From Dipteronia dyeriana (taxonomy: Eukaryota; Streptophyta; Magnoliopsida; Sapindales; Sapindaceae): 64,000 bases of DNA. The position numbers and the translations under genes were made by a program. Below are positions 57,517-64,000 of the stretch, in pieces. Every line of letters starts with the position of its first letter. Position 1 is the first letter of the stretch. The notes under the pieces are model-generated. The model ran no database searches, was not told the origin of the DNA, and saw only the letters and a list, made by a program, of their open reading frames with translations. The DNA lies in assembly GCA_032871835.1 (NCBI GenBank), contig CM065303.1:58814597-58878596 (forward strand). Direction: 5' to 3'.

Positions 57517-59173
57517 TGACAGGACCCACCCCGGCTCCTCTCTCTTAAGTACGAGGGAGACTCTGTGGGCTGAACTTTTACTATCATGATAAAATGACTT
57601 TCTACTAAGATTTCCATAGTAAATACTTCGCTTTTAAATATAAATAAATGCGAGAAAAATATTGGAGAGTGCAAAATGTACATAATTGCATTTTCTTTTC
57701 ATATTTTCGTTCGTTACAAAAATTTATCAAAAAAAAACCGATCGAACCAAAAACCGACCACTTTAAAAACTAAGTAACCAGTCCATCCCGAGTGGAAAAC
57801 TGAACGGGCCGAGTAAGAAAACCCGAGTAGGCCGAGTAGACCAAATAGGCCATGTGGGCCTAGTAGGTTAAGTGGGTCGAGTAGGTCAAGTGAGCCGAGT
57901 AGGCCGAACAGACGAGTAGAAATCCGACCATGTTCTGATCATGCCTACCATCCCTACCATGTTTACCATCCCGACCATGCCTACCGTCCCGACCATGCCG
58001 ACCTCATATTTCTAAATATATACATGAAAATTTAAAATGCATGACTTTTATGCTTCATGATGTCATCGAGTGGCCCACCTCAAAACTTCTGAGTCCGCAC
58101 AACCGAGCAGCTACCTGGATGAATATTTAAGAGTGAAAGGATGAACGCTAATGCCCAGTGAGTGAATGAAAACTTTTAAAAACACTTTTCTAAACCACTT
58201 TACAATAAGCATTCAGTAATACATGGTATAAGATAATATATCTACTTTTGTACTTAATAAACTGCATAAACTGAATGCATCACTTTTCTGAACAAGAATA
58301 AGATACTTTATAAAATCTTAATCTGCACCAAATTCGTATCGGGGATATCCTCAATACGTAAGCCGAAATACTTCGGGCAAACGCCGAGTCATAAATAACT
58401 TATGATCATACCCGTGCAGAGCAACTCAATTACTCTTTCTCTGGTCATGCACTTCCAGAGCGACTCATGACATACACATGTGTAGAACGGCCCCAAAAGC
58501 CAACCATAATCATAACTGGGGAATGTACATACATGGTGCTTTTATAGAAATCATAATCTCTTCTTGATAATTCATAAAAATAATATACTGATTCTGAATG
58601 CTAATATAAGCATAAAATATATACTTTCAGTTCTCTGTATACTCACCATCAATCATAAAAAGCAATTAAAAGCTTAAAATGATTTGCAACAATTAAAGCA
58701 TAAAACTGTAAACTTGAGTTAAAAACAAAACTGAAACTTAATTCACTCACAACTTAAAAGTCAAGCTTAATTCAGACTGAATATGCTAGATTCCCTTCGT
58801 CTTCTTTCCCTAACAATCACAAGATCCAATTAGAAACTAGATATCAAAGAAGAATCAACTGAAATCTATAATCACGAGAGAGAGCTTCACTGACTTCTCC
58901 TTCTCTTTTCTTTCTTCTATTTTCTTTCTTCTCTTTCCTTTCTTCCGCTGGATTCTACTGCTTTCTAGCTCTCAACGTTTATTCTCCAATATATATATAT
59001 ACTTATGGAAGGACACAGCTGAAGTTGTGAGCTAATTAACTAAGCTCACAGCTGCCTGTCAGCCATGCAATCACCTAGGCTTACTCACCTGATGCCTTTT
59101 CTGTTTTACGCTTATCCAATTTTTTTTTTCAAATTGGGCCTTTCAATTGGGCCTGAAAGACATGGGTGTTACA
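57517..59173 (-). repeat. Chromovirus 3' LTR (1657 bp)
   Basis: Starts TGACAGGACCCACC (same as 63987-64000) and ends GGTGTTACA. A TATATATATA run at about 58988-59003 lies where a minus-strand LTR promoter would be. From 57790 to 58010 there are many short repeats: GGCCGAGTAGG-type words, then ACCATCCCGACCATGCCT-type words. Confidence 0.9.
57790..58010. repeat. Short-repeat clusters inside the chromovirus LTR
   Basis: About ten copies of a 10-base word G(G/T)GCCGAGTA are followed by about six copies of a 10-base word (CCTACCATCC / CCGACCATGC). Confidence 0.7.
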
Positions 59174-59188
59174 ATTCACCCCTCCATA
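59174..59188 (-). other. Chromovirus polypurine tract
   Basis: On the minus strand TATGGAGGGGTGAAT immediately precedes the LTR start TGTAACACC. Confidence 0.75.
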
Positions 59189-59239
59189 GAAGAATTTCGT
59201 CCTCGAAATTTACTCACTTAACCGAAACAGATGGGGATA

Positions 59240-60658
59240 CTGAGTCCGCATCTAATCTTCATGTTCCCAAGTCGCCTCTTCCACTGCATGATTTCTCCAT
59301 AACACTTTTACAAGAGGAATGACCTTTGTACGTAATACTTGTTCCCTTCTATCTAGAATCTCAATAGGTTCCTCTTCATAAATTAAATCTTCTATTAACT
59401 TCATTGATTGCTTGGTTAAAACATGCGTATGGTCGACTATATATTCTCGAAGCATAGAAACATGAAATTCATCATGAATTCTTGAAAACTCGGAAGGTAA
59501 AGCTAAACGGTATGCCACTGCTCCTACTCGGGCAATGATCTCATACGGACCAATGTATCGTAGACTTAACTTACCACGTCTTCCAAATCAAAGTATACCT
59601 TTCCAAGGCGAAATTTGTAGGAATACATAGTCATCTACTTTAAATTCAAGTTCCCTTCTCCGCTTATCTGTATAGCTTTTCTGCTTATCTTGAGCAACCT
59701 TTAGTCTGTCTCTAATTATTTTAATCTTTTCTGTTGTGACTTGAATAAGTTCTGGACCTAACAACTTTCTCTCGCCTACTTCATCCTAACACACCGGTGT
59801 TCTGCATTTTCTCCCATACAGAGCTTCACAAGGTGCCATTTCGATGCTAGCCTGATAATTGTTATTGTAGGAAAATTCTATCAAAGGTATATGTACATCC
59901 CAACTACCTTTGAAATCCATCACACAAGCTCGAAGCATATCCTCTAATGTCTGAATAGTAGGCTCCGATTGACCGTCAGTCTGCAGGTGAAAAGCATTAC
60001 TAAAATGCAATCTAGTTCCCAAAGCTTCTTGTAAACTGGGCCAAAATCTAGATGTAACCTGAGGATCTCTATCTGACACTATAGATACTGGTGCGCCATG
60101 AAGACGAACTATTTCATCCACATAAATTTTGGCTTATCTGTCAAGAGAGTAAGTAATACCGATTGGCAGAAAATGTGTAGACTTTATAAGTCGATCAACG
60201 ATCACCCATACACTGTCGTGACCACTCTGACTACGAGGGAGTTCTACCACAAAATCCATGGTAACATGTTCCCATTTCCATTCAGGAATAGGAAGTGGTT
60301 GTGATAGTCCTGCTGGTTTCTAATGTTCTGCCTTGACTTACTGACAAATCAAACATTTAGCGACGAATTATGATATCTCTCTTTTCATACCTTGCCACCA
60401 GTAATGCTCTTTCAAAGTACGATACAGCTTAGTACTTCCTGGATGCATTGCATAAGCTGAAGAGTGAGCTTCCTCTAAAATTTCATTCTTGAGTTTCTTA
60501 ATGTTTGGTATGCACAGTCTGTTACCTAGAACCAATGTACCATCACTTCTCACTACAAAATCAACTCATAAGCTTTTCTGCACTTCTCCCTTCAATTTAA
60601 CTAAATAAGAATCTTAAGTTTGCAATTCCCGTATACGATCAATCAAAATAGGTCTAAC
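59240..60658 (-). pseudogene. pol: Chromovirus integrase and chromodomain-like tail
   Basis: Zinc region: 'EILEEAHSSAYAMHPGSTKLYRTLKEHYWW' (His pair, 60553-60368) and 'CLIC' just after. Core: Asp in 'DFVVELP', Asp in '[15 protein letters not shown]' (60121 on), Glu in '[16 protein letters not shown]'. C-terminal part: 'GPYEIIARVGAVAYRLALP' and the chromodomain-like 'EEEPIEILDRREQVLRTKVIPLVKVLW' (59518-59252). All parts are in one frame. Roughly ten stop codons interrupt it, most explainable by single C-to-T or G-to-A changes. The chromodomain targets insertion to heterochromatin in intact relatives. Confidence 0.88.
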
Positions 60659-62788
60659 CTAAAAGGTAGACAGTAATGCTCCACAATCTCGTGCTTCTAG
60701 CTTAACTCTCAACATTCTTAATTCAGCTAATAATGGAAGCTGAAGAAGATTTACCTTCCAATTCATCCTCAAATGAGCCATAGAACTTGAAGACTTTCTA
60801 CTGAGTGCATCTGCCACCACATTTGCCTTACCAGGATGATATTCAATCGTACAGTCATAATCTTTAATCAACTCAATCCATCTTCTTTGTCTTAAATTCA
60901 GTTCTTTTTGAGTAAAAAGATATTTTAAGCTTTTATGATCTGTATAAATCTGACAGGTAACTCCATATAAGTAATGCCTCCAAATTTTCAATGCAAACAC
61001 CACTGCAGCAAGGTCTAGATCATGGGTTGGGTAATTCTGTTCATGCTTCTTTAATTGTCTTGATGCATAAGCTATCACTTTCCCATATTGCATCAAAACG
61101 TAACCCAAACCATGTTTAGATGCATCACTGTAAACAACAAATCCATCACTTCCGGTTGGAAGAGCAAGTATTAGAGCAGAAGTCAATCTCTCCTTGAGCT
61201 TATGAAAACTGTTTTCATAAGCTTCTGACCACTCAAACTTCACATCCTTTTGAGTCAATCTTGTAAATGGTGAAGCTATTTTAGAAAATCCCTCTACAAA
61301 TCTTCGATAGTAACTTACTAAACCTAAGAAACTTCTAATTTCTGTCACACTGATTGGTTGTTCCCAATTTACTATAGCTTCAACCTTTTGAGGATCAACA
61401 TAAATACCATCACCAGAAATCACATTGCCCAAAAATGTAACTCTATCGAGCCAGAATTGACACTTGCTAAATTTGGTATAAAGTTGATTCTCTCTCAGGA
61501 CTTGTAGAATAATCTCTAAATGCTCTGTATGCTCCACATCATCCTTAGAATAAATCAAAATGTCATCAATGAATACGATAACAAATTTGTCTAGATAAGG
61601 ATGAAATACTCTATTCATCAAATACATAAAACCTGCTGGAGCATTTGTTAATCCAAATAGCATAACTAGAAACTCATAATGCCCATAACGAGTTTTGAAA
61701 GCCGTCTTTGGTATATCACAGTTTCTAATCCTCAATTGGTGATAACCTGTTCGCAAATCTATTTTGGAGAATACCTTTGCTCCCTGAAGCTGATAGAATA
61801 AATCATCAATATGTGGGAGTGAGTATTTATTACGCACTGTTGCTTTATTCAATTGCCGGTAATCGATGCATAAACGTAACGTTCCATCTTTCTTCTTAAC
61901 AAACAGAACTGGCGCTCCCCATGGTGACACACTAGGTTTAATAAAATTCTTGTTCACCAATTCTTCTAATTGAATCTTCAACTCTTTCAATTCGGTTGGA
62001 ACCATTCTATAAGGTGGAATAGAAATTGGAGTTGTGCCTGGGACCAAATCTAACACAAACCTAATGTCTCTATCTGGTGGTAATCCATGAAGATCTTCAG
62101 GAAATACATCTAGAAATTTTCTTACCACCGATATATCTTCTAATCTTACCTCACTATCCCGAGTATCAATTACATAAGCCATATAAGCTAAACATTGTTT
62201 TCTGAGCAACCGTCGGACAGTAATAGCAGAAATAACACAAGAAGGAAGAATCCGACGTTCGCCACAGAAAATAACATCCGACTCTCCTTGAAGTGTAAAT
62301 TTTATCTCTTTTCGAAAACAATCTACAGTAGCATGGTGTATAGCCAGCCAATCCATTCCCAAAATAACATCAAAATCATGTATATCAATCGGGATCAAAT
62401 CAACTTGTAGCTCATGCTTACCGACTATGACCTTACTGTTTCTATATATATTCTCAGCCAATAAAGATTCACCAGTAGGTGTAGCCACTACCATACTAGA
62501 GTCTAATGGTCTTAATTCTACATCTGCATACACCATAAAAGATCGAGATACAAAAGAATGAGTAGATCCAGGATCAATGAGAACATGAGCATCGCGGCCA
62601 AGAATTGTTAACATACCTGTAACGACATCTGGAGTGGTCTCGGCATCTTGCTGAGTCATAGCAAAAACCATTGCCTGAGTACAAGGTCTACCCGACTGAC
62701 CTCTCTGTTGGTTGCCTCCAACCCCTACTGTACTAACTTGGGTTTTCCCTGTAGTTGTAGATCCTCCTACTCGGGATCCCCTTTGTCC
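60659..62788 (-). CDS. pol: Chromovirus protease, reverse transcriptase and RNase H, long open part of pol
   Basis: A 670-codon open stretch from Met at 62671, preceded in frame by about 39 codons back to the Gag stop. Protease: '[13 protein letters not shown]' (D-P-G-S active loop, a variant seen in this lineage) and '[10 protein letters not shown]'. RT: '[21 protein letters not shown]', '[12 protein letters not shown]', 'FGLTNAP' (the usual phrase is MPFGLTNAP; here MLFGLTNAP) and '[12 protein letters not shown]', the polymerase Asp pair. RNase H: '[15 protein letters not shown]', '[15 protein letters not shown]' and '[12 protein letters not shown]'. It ends at a TAG where the usual text would go on to integrase. 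It copies element RNA into DNA. The catalytic residues look intact, but the polyprotein cannot be made whole. Confidence 0.9.
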   Translation of the reverse strand, partial: GQRGSRVGGSTTTGKTQVSTVGVGGNQQRGQSGRPCTQAMVFAMTQQDAETTPDVVTGMLTILGRDAHVLIDPGSTHSFVSRSFMVYADVELRPLDSSMVVATPTGESLLAENIYRNSKVIVGKHELQVDLIPIDIHDFDVILGMDWLAIHHATVDCFRKEIKFTLQGESDVIFCGERRILPSCVISAITVRRLLRKQCLAYMAYVIDTRDSEVRLEDISVVRKFLDVFPEDLHGLPPDRDIRFVLDLVPGTTPISIPPYRMVPTELKELKIQLEELVNKNFIKPSVSPWGAPVLFVKKKDGTLRLCIDYRQLNKATVRNKYSLPHIDDLFYQLQGAKVFSKIDLRTGYHQLRIRNCDIPKTAFKTRYGHYEFLVMLFGLTNAPAGFMYLMNRVFHPYLDKFVIVFIDDILIYSKDDVEHTEHLEIILQVLRENQLYTKFSKCQFWLDRVTFLGNVISGDGIYVDPQKVEAIVNWEQPISVTEIRSFLGLVSYYRRFVEGFSKIASPFTRLTQKDVKFEWSEAYENSFHKLKERLTSALILALPTGSDGFVVYSDASKHGLGYVLMQYGKVIAYASRQLKKHEQNYPTHDLDLAAVVFALKIWRHYLYGVTCQIYTDHKSLKYLFTQKELNLRQRRWIELIKDYDCTIEYHPGKANVVADALSRKSSSSMAHLRMNWKVNLLQLPLLAELRMLRVKLEARDCGALLSTF

Positions 62789-63886
62789 TTAAATCTGACC
62801 AGAACCACTTTGCATTGGTTGAAATCCTATCTTTCTTTCTTCATTGCCTCCCTGAACTAACTCGGGGCAATCCCTTTTTAAATGTCCAGGCTGCCCACAT
62901 TGATAACAACCTGATCTCCCTAAATAACACTGACCATCATGGTGTTTTCCACAAGTCTTACATAGATTAGGCCAACCTCTACCCATACTAACACTCTGTT
63001 GACGACTACCCATTGGTTGTTGGAATGAGGCTTGGCTAGAACCAGGTCCACGACTATGTTGATAATTACTAGTCTGACCTAAAAAAATGCGTATTACCTT
63101 AGGCATTTTACTATAAGAGCCCCCTGCTGACCAGTTACTGCGTTTTTGCTTCTGTTGTTCAAATCTGCAAGAGTCACTAAGGCCTATCTCCACTCTCAAT
63201 GCAGCTTCAAACAACTTACCAAACTCAACATGTCCAGAAGTAGTCACTATTGTCTTAATTTCCGATCGAAGTCCATCTTCAAATTTTCTACACTTATTTT
63301 CTTCATCAGCGACTACATACGGAGCAACCCTCGAAAGTTCTGTAAATTTCTTCTCATACTCTTCTACTGTCAGAGATCCTTGTATTAGTTTGAAAAATTC
63401 AGCTCTTTTCAAATTTTGATAGAAACGGGGATAATAATGATCATTAAACTGCTTCTTAAAATCCTCCCAAGCAATTCCTTCAGAAGTTCTTCGTTGAACT
63501 GAGTCCCACCAATCATATGCTTTTTCATTTAGCAAAAACGTAGCAAAAGAAACCTTTTGTTCATCGGTGCACCTCATAACTTCAAATACACGTTCTAGTT
63601 CTTTCAACCAAGAACGAGCACTATCTGGATCTCCAATTCCATCAAAATTCGTAGCTCTTAACTTTCGTACACGGTCAATTGAATTTTTAGGTACTCGTGT
63701 TTGGTACTGGACCATCGCAGTCAACAGTTCTGCAATTCTATCCATTGGTTATTCCCTAGGTTCTGGTACATGAGGTTGAGCTATAGGTGGTTGAGGGTGT
63801 GATTCTATCACGTTTTCACCTTGGTTATCACTCCTCTCTCCAAGGTCAGCTACAGGTCTTGTGCGTGGGCGGCCAACTCGACGCAT
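62789..63886 (-). pseudogene. gag: Chromovirus Gag, two nonsense codons
   Basis: The first ATG after the primer site (63884-63886) opens 'MRRVGRPRTRPVADLGE'. A TAA at 63749-63751 (codon 46) interrupts the N-terminal tail, and a clean open frame from 63745 carries the capsid: 'FDGIGDPDSARSWLKELERVF', 'WEDFKKQFNDHYYP', 'QGSLTVEEYEKKFTELSR'. The zinc knuckle C-Y-Q-C-G-Q-P-G-H-L-K-R-D-C is intact near 62880. The frame stops at TAA 62789-62791 and continues in the same frame into protease. Gag forms the particle and binds RNA. Confidence 0.9.
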
Positions 63887-63970
63887 GATGCTGTTGCAAA
63901 ATCAAAGTTATGCTTAAATGCATGAAACTAAATGCAAACAATTACTGTGGTCTAAAGAATTATAAGCCAT

Positions 63971-63983
63971 GGCTCTGATACCA
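63971..63983 (-). other. Chromovirus primer-binding site (initiator Met tRNA)
   Basis: On the minus strand TGGTATCAGAGCC starts three bases after the LTR end (...CCTGTCA). Confidence 0.92.
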
Positions 63984-63986
63984 AAT

Positions 63987-64000
63987 TGACAGGACCCACC
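63987..64000 (-). repeat. Start of the chromovirus 5' LTR, cut by the window edge
   Basis: TGACAGGACCCACC, identical to 57517-57530. Confidence 0.85.

Larger units (their letters stand above)
57517..64000 (-). mobile_element. Tekay/Del-type chromovirus (Ty3/gypsy), right end outside the window
   Basis: Left LTR 57517-59173, gag-pol on the minus strand from 63886 to about 59240, primer site at 63971-63983, and the first 14 bases of the 5' LTR at 63987-64000. The domain order is Gag-PR-RT-RH-INT with a chromodomain-like C-terminus. All coding parts share one reading frame; only nonsense codons interrupt it. The target duplication cannot be checked. Confidence 0.92.

Noticed and set aside
62789..62791. 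Gag stop codon as programmed readthrough
   Set aside because: Other stops of the same kind occur throughout this copy, so simple mutation is the better explanation.

Overview
This window is nuclear DNA of a flowering plant, very probably a eudicot. It is AT-rich, most of it is nested transposons, and one intact protein-coding gene stands out: an intronless 1132-codon leucine-rich-repeat receptor kinase at 39099-42497 (+), recognisably BRI1-LIKE 2 / VASCULAR HIGHWAY 1 (BRL2/VH1). The species cannot be named from the sequence.

Layout. 1-3274: AT-rich DNA with a worn hAT-like MITE and the 3' end of a decayed Ty1/copia element (minus strand). 3280-15940: an Athila-type Ty3/gypsy element (minus strand, TSD CATTC) that keeps gag and a dead protease but has no RT or integrase. 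It carries a 2.5-kb TIR element (5084-7542), and its 5' LTR holds a 2.3-kb copia-type solo LTR (12887-15180). 15946-19137: AT-rich DNA with fragments. 19161-34979: a complete but decayed Tat-lineage Ty3/gypsy element (TSD GACTT). It has gag, protease, RT, RNase H, a second 'archaeal' RNase H and integrase on the plus strand, an 86-bp tandem array, and a long spliced-looking antisense ORF before the 3' LTR. A 3672-bp hAT transposon (24107-27778, TSD CCCAGAAG) sits inside the second RNase H. The Tat element itself landed in the end of a small TIR element (19138 to 35931). 35932-38890: intergenic, with a recent ~300-bp tandem duplication. 38890-42730: BRL2 with TATA box, CT-rich leader, a uORF and a poly(A) signal. 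43484-46923: two related long-TIR elements with repetitive interiors. 47128-47560: a hAT MITE. 48165-49059: a 5'-truncated LINE inserted in the LTR of a decayed copia element whose body runs 49149-52742. 53658-54701: a putative TIR element carrying the last 92 codons of a histone H3.3-like gene (54175-54453). 54780-57500: LTR relics split by a 1157-bp hAT element (56006-57162). 57517-64000: a Tekay/Del chromovirus (minus strand) with its 3' LTR, gag-pol and PBS; its 5' LTR begins at the window edge.

How the parts relate. BRL2 is the only gene here that looks functional; BRL2 proteins act in vascular patterning. The rest is a layered insertion record, and target-site duplications fix its order: hAT into Tat into TIR element; solo LTR into Athila into copia; LINE into copia; hAT into LTR relic. 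No new biological system is established. The best leads are a captured H3.3 fragment, a hairpin-like motif shared by a hAT and a copia element, a microsatellite inside the BRL2 uORF, and the spliced antisense gene of the Tat element.
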